Positions 52,349-61,195 of a stretch of 64,000 nt of DNA are shown in pieces. The translations under genes and the position numbers were made by a program. Numbering within the stretch: position 1 is the stretch's first letter; each line of letters begins with the position of its first letter. The notes below the pieces were generated by a model. That model searched no databases. It was not told the origin of the DNA and worked only from the letters and a program-made list of their open reading frames with translations. This stretch comes from JBGSPQ01 sp964346765 (GTDB lineage Bacteria; Patescibacteriota; Gracilibacteria; UBA1369), in contig CAYFWB010000007.1 of the NCBI GenBank assembly GCA_964346765.1, positions 31,466-95,465 on the forward strand, read 5' to 3'.

Positions 52349-52712
52349 TATACTTTTTTAAAGATTTTTTTAAAAGTTCCAGTCCCAGCAAAGCACACTT
52401 TGCCCTGCCAGCACTTACTTCAGTTCCCAAAAGTTCATATATTTTGTTCTTATCAACGGCCGCCGCGTCATGAACGGTCATACCAATCAATATGTCTGCC
52501 AGCATCGAAACAGCCGCTTTACTGATCGCGCACCCCTCGCCTTTAAAAGCAACATCCCGAATAACGCCCTCGTCATCAATTGCTAAATCCATCACATATT
52601 TATCGCCGCATAGGGGGTTGGATTCGGATTCGGAAACCGACGGATCCTTCAATTCACCAAAATGATGGGGATTTTTAAAATGTTCAAGAATATTCTCGGC
52701 GTAAAGATCCAT
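52320..52712 (-). CDS. sufU: Fe-S scaffold/sulfur-transfer protein SufU
   Basis: 130 residues. The three conserved Cys are in NPLCGD, GEGCAIS and RAKCALLGL, with the ILEHFKNPHHFG start typical of IscU/SufU. It accepts sulfur from SufS in the SUF system. It follows sufS with a 2-base gap and overlaps sufT at its end. Confidence 0.94.
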   Translation of the reverse strand: MDLYAENILEHFKNPHHFGELKDPSVSESESNPLCGDKYVMDLAIDDEGVIRDVAFKGEGCAISKAAVSMLADILIGMTVHDAAAVDKNKIYELLGTEVSAGRAKCALLGLELLKKSLKKYSGERKKSDQ

Positions 52713-52714
52713 AA

Positions 52715-53974
52715 TTAAATCTTAAAAATATCGTAAACTTTTTTTAGCGCTTTAACAGCTATATTCACGTCTTCCTTAGTGTTGTACACATAAAAACTCA
52801 TCCGAGCCGTGGCGCTTTGGCCAAGCAAATTCATTAAAGGCTGAGTGCAATGATGCCCTGCTCTGACAGCCACATTTTCAGAATCCAGAATCGAAGCCAC
52901 GTCATGAGCATGCACACCTTCAATATTAAATGAAATAATACCGCAAACATCTTTTGCGTTTTCTGCGTAGATTTTCAATTTAGGAAGCTCGCGCAGTTTG
53001 GAAATCGCGTATTTTCTTAAGTTCACTCCATGCTCATGAACATTTTCAAGTCCAAGATCAAGCAAATATTCCATGGCCGGAGTAAACGCGTTGACCGCGG
53101 CAATATTGGGCGTACCTGCTTCGAATTTATAAGGAAGACTGTTCCATGTGGATTCATAAAGACCGACATCTCTAATCATATCACCCCCAAGAAAAAGCGG
53201 TTCCATTTTTTCCAGAATCTCTTTTTTCCCATAAAGCACGCCCAGGCCGCTCGGCCCCAGCATCTTATGCGCCGAAAACACAAAAAAATCACAATCAATA
53301 TCCCTAACGTTTACCGGCATATGCCCCGCGGCCTGGGCTCCGTCCACCAGACTGATCGCACCCACTTCCTTTGCCCTCTTCACAATCTCTTTAACCGGAC
53401 TAACTGTGCCAAGCGCGTTGGAAACCATGTTAACAGCCACTATGCGTGTTTTGTCGGTAATTATTTCGTTTAGACCACTCAAATTCATCTCGCCGTTTTT
53501 ATCAATCGGAATAAACTTCAAAACAGCTTTTTTCCTTTTACAAAGCTGCTGCCACGGCACCAGATTTGAATGATGTTCCAACATCGAAACCACAATCTCG
53601 TCGCATTCCCTCACATTCGCATCACCAAAGCTGTAGGCCACCAAGTTTATTGATTCGGTCGTACCGTGAGTAAAAATAATTTCCGCGATATTTCCATCAT
53701 CCGTATAAACCGGCTGGCTCTCTTTATCCACCGCGTCGATAAACCTTGCCACGCTCAGCCTGGCGGATTCATACATACCCGTCGCGAATTCCGCCAGATG
53801 ATAAATTCCCCTGTGAACATTGGCATTTTCCAGACTGTAAAACTGTTCAGTCGCTTCAATTACGCACTTGGGCTTCTGACTGGTTGCCGCGTTATCCAGA
53901 TAAACCAGAGCCTTCCCGTTAGTCCGGCTCTTAAAAATCGGGAACTCTTTTTTTATTTTGCTTGGATCAAACAT
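52715..53974 (-). CDS. sufS: Cysteine desulfurase SufS
   Basis: 419 residues. PLP lysine in FVFSAHKMLGPSGLGVLYG; active-site Cys376 in RAGHHCTQPLM; TTESINLVAYSFG and EHHSNLVPWQ are family signatures. It releases sulfur from cysteine for Fe-S assembly. The start overlaps the sufD end by 8 bases. Confidence 0.96.
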   Translation of the reverse strand: MFDPSKIKKEFPIFKSRTNGKALVYLDNAATSQKPKCVIEATEQFYSLENANVHRGIYHLAEFATGMYESARLSVARFIDAVDKESQPVYTDDGNIAEIIFTHGTTESINLVAYSFGDANVRECDEIVVSMLEHHSNLVPWQQLCKRKKAVLKFIPIDKNGEMNLSGLNEIITDKTRIVAVNMVSNALGTVSPVKEIVKRAKEVGAISLVDGAQAAGHMPVNVRDIDCDFFVFSAHKMLGPSGLGVLYGKKEILEKMEPLFLGGDMIRDVGLYESTWNSLPYKFEAGTPNIAAVNAFTPAMEYLLDLGLENVHEHGVNLRKYAISKLRELPKLKIYAENAKDVCGIISFNIEGVHAHDVASILDSENVAVRAGHHCTQPLMNLLGQSATARMSFYVYNTKEDVNIAVKALKKVYDIFKI

Positions 53975-54626
53975 TATAAAAGGGGAGTGATTTGATAATA
54001 GCCTGCCTTAAGCTGTCTCTAAGGTCAACACACTCGATCTTCATCAGTAAATCTTCAAAAAAACCAAGCACCAACAGCTGTTCAGCGCTCTGTTTATCTA
54101 TCCCTCTGCTAAGCAAATAAAACAGATCTTCTTCATTAACCTTGCCCACCGTGGCCGCGTGCCCCGCTTTCACGTCATTGGCTAAAACTTCTAAAGAAGG
54201 CACAGTATGCGCCCTGGCACCTTTATTCATCAATAGCGAATGCGAAGCCAGATAAGTATCCGTTAATTGCGCTTCCCGCTCGATTATCAAATTACCCTTA
54301 AAGTCCAGTAAAGATTCATCATACATAACTGCATTCATATTTATTGTCGATTTACCACCCGGTTTCACATGCTCAGCCACGACAGCCAATTCAAATCTGG
54401 CTTTTTCTTTACCGCTTATAAAACCAAAAAAATTGATTTCAGCGCCCTCGCCGTTAACCATTAGTTTAAGCGAATTACCCTTCGCCCCGTTATCAAACTG
54501 ATCCGAACCCAAAAAAACAATATCCAGTCTTTCACCTTTCTCCACGCGGTATTCACCGGCGTTAAAGTTATCCGTGAAAACTGTTTTAAAACCATTTCCG
54601 CAAATTGTTTCGATATTATTTAGCAT
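53967..54626 (-). CDS. sufD: SufD, short form
   Basis: 219 residues, about half the usual length (roughly 400). The C-terminal SufBD beta-helix/helical core is recognisable (LDFKGNLIIEREAQLTDTYL, LEVLANDVKAGHAATVGKV, DLFYLLSRGIDKQSAEQLL), while the N-terminal extension is reduced. SufD joins SufB and SufC in the scaffold complex. It overlaps sufS by 8 bases and starts 3 bases after the sufB stop. Confidence 0.88.
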   Translation of the reverse strand: MLNNIETICGNGFKTVFTDNFNAGEYRVEKGERLDIVFLGSDQFDNGAKGNSLKLMVNGEGAEINFFGFISGKEKARFELAVVAEHVKPGGKSTINMNAVMYDESLLDFKGNLIIEREAQLTDTYLASHSLLMNKGARAHTVPSLEVLANDVKAGHAATVGKVNEEDLFYLLSRGIDKQSAEQLLVLGFFEDLLMKIECVDLRDSLRQAIIKSLPFYNV

Positions 54627-54629
54627 AAA

Positions 54630-56042
54630 TTAACCGATAGATCCCTCCATTTCCATTTCCACAAGTCTGTTCATTTCAACCGCGTATTCCAGCGGCAGTT
54701 TCTTAACAATCGGATCGATAAATCCGTTTACAATCATTGTCGCCGCTTCGTCCTCGCTAAGTCCGCGGCTCATCAAATAAAAAAGTTGATCTTCACCAAC
54801 TTTACTCACAGTGGCTTCATGTTCAATATTTACCTCGTCATTATCAATTTTCATTACAGGATAAGTATCCGACCTTGATTCTGAGTCCAGCAATAAAGCG
54901 TCGCATTTTACTTTCGCCTTAACGTCACGCACGTCCGGCGTTACCTGCAAAAGCCCGCGATAAGTGGTTCGCCCGTTGCCTTTACTGATCGAACGGGAAT
55001 TAATAACAGAAGATGTCCCCTCTGCTAAATGAACAACTTTCGCTCCAGCGTCCTGATGCCGGCCGTCTCCCGCCAAAGCGATTGACTGCACTTCAGCTTT
55101 CGCGCCTTTTCCCATTAAAAAAACAGCCGGATATTTCATCGTCATTTTTGATCCCAGATTACAATCCAGCCAAAACATTTCCGCATCTTTAAACGCCTTG
55201 GCCCTTTTAGTAACAAGATTATAAACATTATGCGACCAGTTCTGTGCGGTCGTGTATTGCACCCGCGCCCCCTCATTCACAACAATTTCCACCACCGCCG
55301 CGTGTAAAGACTGACTGGAATAGCTCGGCGCGGTGCAACCTTCAATATAATGAACCCGCGCGCCTTCATCCGCTATAATCAATGTCCTTTCAAACTGACC
55401 CATCAGCGGACCGTTGATTCTGAAATACGCCTGCAAAGGCAGATCAACACTAACTCCTTTCGGTACGTAAATAAAAGATCCTCCCGACCAAACCGCCGAA
55501 TTTAGTGCCGCGAACTTATTGTCTCCGGCAGGCACAACAGAAGCAAAATATTTCTTAAAAAGCTCCGGATGATTCTTTAAGGCCGAATCAATATCTTCAA
55601 AAATCACCCCTTTTCTAGCCAGATCATCCCGCAGATTATGATAAACCATCTCTGATTCAAACTGCGCCCCTGTGCCTGCCAAAAATTCCCTTTCTGCCTG
55701 CGGCACACCCAGTCTTTCAAACGTGTCTTTGATTTCATACGGCACTTCGTCCCAGTTTCTGGTCGGTTTATCCGAAGGTTTCACGTAATAATAAATGTCG
55801 TCAAAGTCGATACCGCTCAAATCCGCTCCCCAACTCGGCATCCTCTTTTTTCTAAATAATTCAAGAGCTTTAAGTCTGAATTCAAGCATCCAGCTAGGTT
55901 CCTTTTTCATCGCGGAAATTTCCCGTACCACAGATTCATCCAAACCTTTTTTAGACTTAAAAACAGATTTGGTTTTGGTCTTGAAACCATACTGATACTC
56001 ACTACCAATATCCGGATTTTTCTTCCTGATAACCTTATTCAT
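54630..56042 (-). CDS. sufB: Fe-S scaffold SufB
   Basis: 470 residues from ATG 56042 (MNKVIRKK); the upstream ATG at 56078 would overlap sufC by 44 bases and adds a non-conserved tail. GGSFIYVPKGVSVDLPLQAYFRI and IEGCTAPSYSSQSLHAAVVE, and the end DEATVSKVGEDQLFYLMSRGLSEDEA-like stretch, are SufB signatures. It forms the SufBC2D scaffold where clusters are built. The start codon lies within the last codons of sufC (8-base overlap), so translation is coupled. Confidence 0.95.
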   Translation of the reverse strand: MNKVIRKKNPDIGSEYQYGFKTKTKSVFKSKKGLDESVVREISAMKKEPSWMLEFRLKALELFRKKRMPSWGADLSGIDFDDIYYYVKPSDKPTRNWDEVPYEIKDTFERLGVPQAEREFLAGTGAQFESEMVYHNLRDDLARKGVIFEDIDSALKNHPELFKKYFASVVPAGDNKFAALNSAVWSGGSFIYVPKGVSVDLPLQAYFRINGPLMGQFERTLIIADEGARVHYIEGCTAPSYSSQSLHAAVVEIVVNEGARVQYTTAQNWSHNVYNLVTKRAKAFKDAEMFWLDCNLGSKMTMKYPAVFLMGKGAKAEVQSIALAGDGRHQDAGAKVVHLAEGTSSVINSRSISKGNGRTTYRGLLQVTPDVRDVKAKVKCDALLLDSESRSDTYPVMKIDNDEVNIEHEATVSKVGEDQLFYLMSRGLSEDEAATMIVNGFIDPIVKKLPLEYAVEMNRLVEMEMEGSIG

Positions 56043-56808
56043 ATTCAGCGATAAATTTATTGTATCCTTCCTCTTCAATTTTATGAGCCAGATCCTGTTT
56101 CCCCGATTTAACTATCTTACCGTCCGCCATTACATGCACATAATCCGCTTTAATATATTTTAAAATCCGCGCGTAGTGAGTGATTAATAAAATCCCCGTC
56201 CCGTTTTCTTTGTGAGTTTTATTGATGCCTTCAGCAACCGCCTTTAATCCATCCACGTCCAGACCCGAATCGATTTCATCCAGAATAGCGATTGCCGGTT
56301 TCAAAAGCATCATTTGTACAATTTCGGCTCTCTTCTTTTCACCTCCTGAAAATCCTTCATTCAAACAACGACCTATAAATTTTCTGCTCATTTTTAATTC
56401 CTGCATCTTTTCCTGCACCTGTGGAAAAAACTGCACGGGCCCGATCGGTTTAAAAACTCTATTTTGCGCTTTTAAAACTGTATTAACGGCGATTCTCATG
56501 AAATTACCAAACGTCACGCCCGCAACTTCTCTCGGGTATTGAAAACCCAAAAAAAGCCCCATGTGAGCTCTCTTATTCGGACTCAAAGCGGAAATTTCCT
56601 TACCGCCCATCATAATCTCTCCACCTTCAATTTTTATAGATGGATGCCCCATTAAGGCGTTACAAAGAGTACTTTTGCCGGATCCGTTCGGCCCCATGAC
56701 CACATGTATTTCACCTGGTTTAATATCCAGATTCACACCTTTAAGAATTTGCTGGCCATCGGCGCTCGCCTTCAGCCTTTTAATTTTTAACGATATTTTT
56801 GATGCCAT
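56035..56808 (-). CDS. sufC: SufC ATPase
   Basis: 257 residues. Walker A GPNGSGKST, ABC signature FSGGEKKRAEI and Walker B AIAILDEIDSGLD are intact. SufC powers cluster assembly on SufB/SufD. It overlaps the rrf2 gene upstream by 22 bases and sufB downstream by 8. Confidence 0.96.
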   Translation of the reverse strand: MASKISLKIKRLKASADGQQILKGVNLDIKPGEIHVVMGPNGSGKSTLCNALMGHPSIKIEGGEIMMGGKEISALSPNKRAHMGLFLGFQYPREVAGVTFGNFMRIAVNTVLKAQNRVFKPIGPVQFFPQVQEKMQELKMSRKFIGRCLNEGFSGGEKKRAEIVQMMLLKPAIAILDEIDSGLDVDGLKAVAEGINKTHKENGTGILLITHYARILKYIKADYVHVMADGKIVKSGKQDLAHKIEEEGYNKFIAEYE

Positions 56809-57290
56809 TTTGAATTTATAAAATCTTCCAGAGTATACTTTGAAAGTGTACTAATGATTATTTCATTTAACATCCCAAAACCGCTTCTCACACTGCAATC
56901 ATCTTCGCGTTCACAATTATGTCCGTAAACTCCGTGCCTTAAGCAGTGCATTAAAGCCACCTCACCTTCCAACGACTCCAATACATCTAACAGCTTAATT
57001 TCATCCGCTTTCTTTGCCAACACGTAGCCCCCGGTTTTACCTCTTAAAGATTTGATAAAACCATTTTCCCTAAGATCAAGCGCTACTTTCTGTGAATAAT
57101 AGAATGAAAGGAAGTTTTCTTTGGCAATAGTTTTTAGCGACATAGGTTCACTCCCTTCATTTTTGGCCAGCTCTGTTAAAAGAAACAGTCCATAATCAAC
57201 TTTTTGAGAAAAACGTAAAAAACCCCGTTTTACGGATGCGCTTTTAAAACTAGTTTTAGAGCCCGCAGCTTTTCGTCTTATTGAAATCAT
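56787..57290 (-). CDS. Rrf2-family Fe-S regulator (IscR/SufR-like)
   Basis: 167 residues. Winged-helix domain FSQKVDYGLFLLTELAKN, MSLKTIAKENFLSFYYSQKV, IKSLRGKTGGYVLAKKADEIKL, then three Cys in MHCLRHGVYGHNCEREDDC, which should bind a 2Fe-2S cluster as in IscR. It therefore probably senses Fe-S status and represses the suf operon that it starts. A perfect 11-base inverted repeat covers its start codon and upstream region (57281-57322), a candidate operator. Confidence 0.92.
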   Translation of the reverse strand: MISIRRKAAGSKTSFKSASVKRGFLRFSQKVDYGLFLLTELAKNEGSEPMSLKTIAKENFLSFYYSQKVALDLRENGFIKSLRGKTGGYVLAKKADEIKLLDVLESLEGEVALMHCLRHGVYGHNCEREDDCSVRSGFGMLNEIIISTLSKYTLEDFINSKWHQKYR

Positions 57291-57322
57291 ACCACTTAAG
57301 TATGAATTAAATATGATTTCAA
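57281..57322 (-). promoter_or_regulatory. Candidate autoregulatory operator of the suf operon
   Basis: TTGAAATCATA (57281-57291) is repeated exactly inverted as TATGATTTCAA (57312-57322), 20 bases apart, with a CTTAAG palindrome in the middle. One arm contains the rrf2 start codon and first codons. A minus-strand TTGAAA at the outer arm could be the -35. This arrangement fits binding by the Rrf2 protein it controls; that is an inference. Confidence 0.55.
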
Positions 57323-57391
57323 AAATAACCTCGTCACAGGCTCTTTGTCAAATAACGTGAGTCAGTTTAAATGGCTTAAATACATAAAAAA

Positions 57392-57400
57392 TGATATAAT
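57392..57400 (+). promoter_or_regulatory. Extended -10 promoter of the peptidoglycan hydrolase gene
   Basis: TGATATAAT (57392-57400) with the perfect TATAAT at 57395-57400. The -35 is weak. The leader to ATG 57424 is about 17 bases. Confidence 0.55.
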
Positions 57401-57423
57401 AGTATGAATAATTATATCTTTTC

Positions 57424-59463
57424 ATGAGAGTTGTCTGGTTAAGTCCTCCAAATCAGGAAGCGATTCAGCAGAGTGAACAACCAACCACCAAGTCACTGGA
57501 AGTCCATGCCAGTTTCCAAGAGCACAAAAAAGATCTTACCGACTATCTAAAAAGACAAAAAATCGACAAGCTTTCCGCCAAAGAATCCAAAGAATATCAG
57601 GAGTTTTTACAAAACCTGGAAAATTGGGATCTGAGCGGTAATGTTGAATCACTCCGAACCGCCGGCAGAACCGAACAACAAAATTTGCAGGACGGACTAA
57701 AAAAACACGCACTTTTATCTTCGGCATTTTTAAAACAGGTTTCCGGGCAATCATTAAGATTCAAAGTCGATTTTAAGGGTAATGAATCCGCTTATTGGAA
57801 AGTGGGCGCAGGCGACATTTTGCCCCCGAAAGTCAACAAAATCAGAATTTACAAACCCGACGGGACAATCTTGGAAGGAACTAGAGGGTATCACGTTCAC
57901 ACACGCAGAATCGGATATTTTGATCAAAACGGTAACTATCTACCTGTTTTCAGTAGTGATGAAATCGAAGTCGTGGAAACATTGAGCAATTCCGGAGTGG
58001 CCACTAGACGCGCCATGTCCGAACACGTTGAAATCTACCAGAAAGGAGCTGCGCGGGATGAAGCATCGGTCGGATCAGAAGTACAATACGACGCCGAGAC
58101 AAGAACGCTGTTCAATACACAAGAAGAAGCTCTGGAATTTCAGAGAGACAAAGTCCAGTCACAAACCGGGGAAATGCGGAGAAGCATGCGAGGGGAAGTT
58201 ATCAGACCCACCGCTTCCGGAAAAATCGAAATCAACGGCAACGAGTATCCAAAATATTCTCGCAAAGAGTGGGCTGAACTTTGCGGCAATTCCAAGGAAA
58301 AAGCCGAAAGGTGGATTATCTGGAGGGATCCAATAACCGGTAAACCGATAAGTTTCTTTGAAAACAGACTATTGGGTGGCGTAAATATGGCGATTTATCC
58401 TTTCATAAAGGAAGCCGAAGCCAGAATAGAACAGGCCATATCCAGTGGAGATATGGGGCCTTACAGATTTTATCGGACGGAAAGTTGGAACTGGAGGCCG
58501 ATCAGAAAAGGGAGCGTTTTAAGCTACCACTTATGGGGAGTTGCAATAGACTTAAATAGCTCTACAAATGGACAGGGAAAACAAGGAGACATGCCTCCCA
58601 AAGTAGTAGAAATATTTGAAAGTTTGGGATTTAAATGGGGAGGCAGATGGCAAGGAGCAAGAAGAGACCCGATGCATTTTGAATTCAGAGGAGACCCGAT
58701 GGCATTATCCGGGTTACTGGGTGAAACAGGACAAAAATACTGGAAAGCTCTTAAACCGCAAATGCGCTCACGCATGCCAAGAAGAATGACTGCCGCGCCA
58801 TCTTCCGCACCGGCAAAATCAGCACCTGCCAAATCGCTAAGTCCCCGTCAGCAACCCCGTGAAACCGCCCCGGAAGGTCAAATAGCCAATAGAAAAACCA
58901 CCAAAACAAGAAAAGTGGCGCAGGATCACGCACATAATATAGAATTTATGAAACTTTCGGACAATCCTGCATATCAAGAAAAAATTAGAAAATTCAGACA
59001 AAGAGTGTTAAAGCATAAAGCAATTTATCAAAGGGTGGCAGAACGCGCCGGAGTACCATGGAAGTTGATAGCTGCAATTCACTACCGAGAGGCAAGTTTT
59101 AACTTTAAAAGTTACCTTCATAACGGTGATCCATTAGGGAAGCCTACAGAGCATGTCCCCAGAGGGATACTTTTCAATGATTGGGAAAGTGCGGCTGTTC
59201 ACGCACTGGGTATTAAGGGAAACATACGCCGGGCTCTTGGAATAAATACAAATACAACCGACTTGGGCCCGCTTCTAGCATATTCTGAATTCTATAATGG
59301 TCTTGGCTATCGCCTGAGTAAACACAAAACCAGTCCTTACGTGTACGCCGGTACAAATATCTATCAGGGCGGCATGTATGTAAGGGACGGGCATTTTAAC
59401 CCCAATGCCTACGACAAACGATTAGGTGCTGCCGCTTGTATATTGGCTCTTCAAGGTGCTTAA
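57424..59463 (+). CDS. Bifunctional peptidoglycan hydrolase: M15 peptidase plus lysozyme-like domain
   Basis: 679 residues. The first 250 residues are an unknown domain. Residues 330-425 form an M15/VanY-like peptidase with H369 and D376 in SYHLWGVAIDLN and H418 in RDPMHFEF, as in phage L-Ala-D-Glu endopeptidases. A Pro/Ala/Ser/Lys linker (440-510) leads to a lysozyme-like domain (520-679) with WKLIAAIHYREASFNF and YLHNGDPLG, probable catalytic Glu556, found in phage endolysins. The protein could cut both peptide and glycan. No signal peptide is seen, so export by an unusual route or a phage-like lysis role is possible. Convergent with folA, four bases apart. Confidence 0.85.
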   Translation: MRVVWLSPPNQEAIQQSEQPTTKSLEVHASFQEHKKDLTDYLKRQKIDKLSAKESKEYQEFLQNLENWDLSGNVESLRTAGRTEQQNLQDGLKKHALLSSAFLKQVSGQSLRFKVDFKGNESAYWKVGAGDILPPKVNKIRIYKPDGTILEGTRGYHVHTRRIGYFDQNGNYLPVFSSDEIEVVETLSNSGVATRRAMSEHVEIYQKGAARDEASVGSEVQYDAETRTLFNTQEEALEFQRDKVQSQTGEMRRSMRGEVIRPTASGKIEINGNEYPKYSRKEWAELCGNSKEKAERWIIWRDPITGKPISFFENRLLGGVNMAIYPFIKEAEARIEQAISSGDMGPYRFYRTESWNWRPIRKGSVLSYHLWGVAIDLNSSTNGQGKQGDMPPKVVEIFESLGFKWGGRWQGARRDPMHFEFRGDPMALSGLLGETGQKYWKALKPQMRSRMPRRMTAAPSSAPAKSAPAKSLSPRQQPRETAPEGQIANRKTTKTRKVAQDHAHNIEFMKLSDNPAYQEKIRKFRQRVLKHKAIYQRVAERAGVPWKLIAAIHYREASFNFKSYLHNGDPLGKPTEHVPRGILFNDWESAAVHALGIKGNIRRALGINTNTTDLGPLLAYSEFYNGLGYRLSKHKTSPYVYAGTNIYQGGMYVRDGHFNPNAYDKRLGAAACILALQGA

Positions 59464-59467
59464 AACA

Positions 59468-59989
59468 CTATTTCCTTTCATAGATTAGAAATCTGTATTT
59501 AATACCATTTTCAGTGTGGGGTTCAGATGCTTCACGAATCTCCCAAACATCTTCATCGATTTTTGGGAAAAAAATATCGCAATCAAATTTATCCATTACT
59601 TCTGTAAGAAAGATTTTTTCACAGTCGGGATGATTTAATGCCTGGGCAAAAACACTGCCTCCCCCAATAACAAAAATTTTATCTACAGTTTCGTCGTGCC
59701 AAAGTTGGCTTAAAGCATCTTCAAAAGAATTGCTGACCATTACCCCCAAAGGCACCTTCATATATTCCTTGCAAAGCACAATGTTAACCCTGTCTTTCAA
59801 AGGTTTGGATTTTTCCGGCAACGATTCCCAAGTTTTGCTTCCCATAATCACGGCATTAACTTTCCCCGGTTCAGCCGAAGTAGTCACATAGTGAAAATAC
59901 TGCAGATCGCCTTTTAGTCTCCAGGGTAAGTCGTTCTTAGCGCCGATTCCCATGTTTTCATCCGCCGCCGCAATAATGGAAAATTTCAT
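59468..59989 (-). CDS. folA: Dihydrofolate reductase
   Basis: 173 residues. Signatures: FSIIAAADENMGIGAKNDLPW with the substrate-binding Asp (AKNDLPWRL), VIMGSKTWESLP and FVIGGGSVFAQAL. Reduces dihydrofolate to tetrahydrofolate, the partner of ThyA. It lies downstream of thyA on the same strand, separated by a 180-base spacer holding a structured element. Confidence 0.96.
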   Translation of the reverse strand: MKFSIIAAADENMGIGAKNDLPWRLKGDLQYFHYVTTSAEPGKVNAVIMGSKTWESLPEKSKPLKDRVNIVLCKEYMKVPLGVMVSNSFEDALSQLWHDETVDKIFVIGGGSVFAQALNHPDCEKIFLTEVMDKFDCDIFFPKIDEDVWEIREASEPHTENGIKYRFLIYERK

Positions 59990-60019
59990 GATAAGTTTGT
60001 TAATTATTTAAGTGATTTT

Positions 60020-60153
60020 GCCCCGCGAAATATTAAAATTATAAACGTAAGAGCTCTGCGGTCGAGGCATCATGTATGCCGAGACCCGGGGCGGAGCATA
60101 TATGATAGCGTAGCCCGGGGCAGAGTTAGTTATAATTTTATATTCCGCGGGGC
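60020..60153. repeat. 134-base cloverleaf-like palindromic element
   Basis: Two 24-25 base near-perfect inverted arms (60020-60044 and 60130-60153, one mismatch and one gap, with GCCCCGCG ends) enclose an 85-base centre. The centre can form an inner stem (CTCTGC 60054-60059 with GCAGAG 60120-60125), a hairpin (GGTC..GGCAT/ATGCC..GACC, 60060-60086, with tandem G-A mismatches) and another hairpin (CGGG 60087-60090 with CCCG 60114-60117). It could be a mobile non-coding element, a terminator or an RNA. It is much richer in G/C than its surroundings. No T-run was noted. Confidence 0.6.
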
Positions 60154-60169
60154 TTACAGCTAATATAAT

Positions 60170-61063
60170 TTATACCGCAATCTCAAATTTAATCGGAGGA
60201 TGCGGATCATAATTTTTCAATTCAAAATCTTCAAACTCGTGCTCCCAAAACGGTCTCTTTTTAATATCCATAACCGGCAACGCTGTGGCTCTACGCTTCA
60301 ACTGTTCCTTAATTCCGTCCAGATGATTCAGGTAAATATGCGCGTCACCCATAGTATGAATAAAATACCTTGGTGTAAGACCGCATTCCTGTGCAACCAC
60401 CATTAAAAGCATCGCGTAGCTGGCAATATTAAATGGCACTCCTAAAGCAATATCCGCAGACCGCTGATATAACTGCATATCAATCATCCCGTCCACAACA
60501 TAAAACTGAAACAAAGTGTGGCAAAGAGGCGGCGCCGATTTCTGCCCCTCTATAAGTTCCTGAATTTCCGCCACATTCCAACCCGAAACAATATGTCTTC
60601 TTGAATCCGGATTATTTTTTATCTGATCCAGTACATTTTGAATTTGATTAATTTCCTGCCCGTCATAATCGCGCCACCGAATCCATTGTTTACCGTAAAC
60701 GGGCCCAAGTTCACCCCATTTCTGCGCAAAATCTTGCTCATTTTTAATCCTTTCAACAAATTCCTTAATCGTTTCCCCTTTAAATTCATTAGAAGCTTTA
60801 TAAGTTTCGTATGGCCATTCATCCCAAATATGAACATTGCGATCAACCAGATATTTAATGTTGGTGTCACCTTTCAAAAACCACAAAAGTTCGTGCAAAA
60901 TTCCCCTAAAATATACTTTTTTCGTAGTCAATAAAGGAAAACCTTCCCTTAAATCATACTTGCGCTGTGTTCCAAAAATACTCACGGTCCCAACGCCCGT
61001 CCTGTCCTTTTTTTTAATCCCGTCTTTCAAAACTTCCTCCACCAGACTTAAATATTGTTTCAT
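60170..61063 (-). CDS. thyA: Thymidylate synthase
   Basis: 297 residues. Catalytic Cys181 in APPLCHTLFQF, dUMP-binding RSADIALGVPFNI and QRSADI, and FPLLTTKKVYFRG are typical of ThyA. It methylates dUMP to dTMP using methylene-tetrahydrofolate, giving dihydrofolate that FolA recycles. It lies upstream of folA on the same strand, with the structured element between them. The upstream ATG region has no Shine-Dalgarno sequence. Confidence 0.97.
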   Translation of the reverse strand: MKQYLSLVEEVLKDGIKKKDRTGVGTVSIFGTQRKYDLREGFPLLTTKKVYFRGILHELLWFLKGDTNIKYLVDRNVHIWDEWPYETYKASNEFKGETIKEFVERIKNEQDFAQKWGELGPVYGKQWIRWRDYDGQEINQIQNVLDQIKNNPDSRRHIVSGWNVAEIQELIEGQKSAPPLCHTLFQFYVVDGMIDMQLYQRSADIALGVPFNIASYAMLLMVVAQECGLTPRYFIHTMGDAHIYLNHLDGIKEQLKRRATALPVMDIKKRPFWEHEFEDFELKNYDPHPPIKFEIAV

Positions 61064-61168
61064 AGAATTTTTACTATCTTATAATCCTTAAAAAAATATA
61101 ACTCTATATTGGAGCATATAATATTCGTGTCTAATAATCTAGAGGTCGTATTGTGTTAAATAATATTG

Positions 61169-61174
61169 TATAAT
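61169..61174 (+). promoter_or_regulatory. Probable -10 element of the 61196 locus
   Basis: A perfect TATAAT stands 22 bases before ATG 61196. No convincing -35 is present. Confidence 0.4.
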
Positions 61175-61195
61175 ATATTAAAATACTTTAACAAA

